From positions 1-6,977 of the forward strand of contig JANWHR010000215.1 of NCBI GenBank assembly GCA_025450355.1: a DNA stretch of 6,977 bases. The letters run 5' to 3'. Positions 6,961 through 6,977 of the stretch are shown piece by piece. Position numbers and translations under genes: made by a program. A model generated the notes under the pieces. It was not told the DNA's origin. It searched no databases and was given only the letters and a program-made list of their open reading frames with translations. The DNA is from Micropepsaceae bacterium. GTDB lineage: Bacteria > Pseudomonadota > Alphaproteobacteria > Micropepsales > Micropepsaceae. Position 1 is the first letter of the stretch; every line of letters begins with the position of its first letter.

Positions 6961-6977
6961 AATGACATTCCATTTCC

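Overview
The window looks like chromosomal DNA of a moderately GC-rich Gram-negative bacterium, most plausibly a member of the Pseudomonadota. This is inferred from three things: an aromatic-catabolism type hydroxycinnamoyl-CoA hydratase-lyase homologue, an AlgI-like O-acyltransferase, and a REP-like palindrome with a CCCGC/GCGGG core of the kind dispersed in many proteobacterial genomes. The species cannot be named from the sequence. Nothing in the window points to a phage, plasmid, insertion sequence, CRISPR array, tRNA or rRNA.

Layout. Plus strand, left part: the 3' portion of an SGNH-hydrolase-like gene (cut by the left edge, ends at 938). It overlaps by one base (TGATG) with a complete membrane-bound O-acyltransferase (MBOAT/AlgI-like) gene, 938-2359. 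Minus strand, rest of the window, in transcription order from the right: a hydroxycinnamoyl-CoA hydratase-lyase-like gene (6876-6037), a glycogen/maltodextrin phosphorylase (5952-3421) and an exostosin-family glycosyltransferase (about 3373-2372). The last of these converges tail-to-tail on the MBOAT gene with only 12 bp between the stop codons. The right end holds a 17-bp perfect inverted repeat whose two arms are each also small hairpins, just upstream of the hydratase-lyase gene.

How the genes fit together. The SGNH-like protein and the MBOAT protein form a standard two-part polysaccharide O-acylation module: the membrane protein moves an acyl group across the membrane and the SGNH-type partner works on the far side. 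The exostosin-like glycosyltransferase could belong to the same surface-polysaccharide locus, although it is on the opposite strand. The phosphorylase (glycogen breakdown to glucose-1-phosphate) and the CoA hydratase-lyase (side-chain cleavage of hydroxycinnamoyl-CoA) are metabolic genes with no evident link to each other. The window therefore probably spans the edge of a surface-polysaccharide cluster and adjoining metabolic genes.

I see no clearly new biological system. The points most worth a second look are the changed substrate-pocket residues in the hydratase-lyase homologue, the nested double-hairpin repeat in front of it, and non-canonical residues just after the PLP lysine of the phosphorylase.
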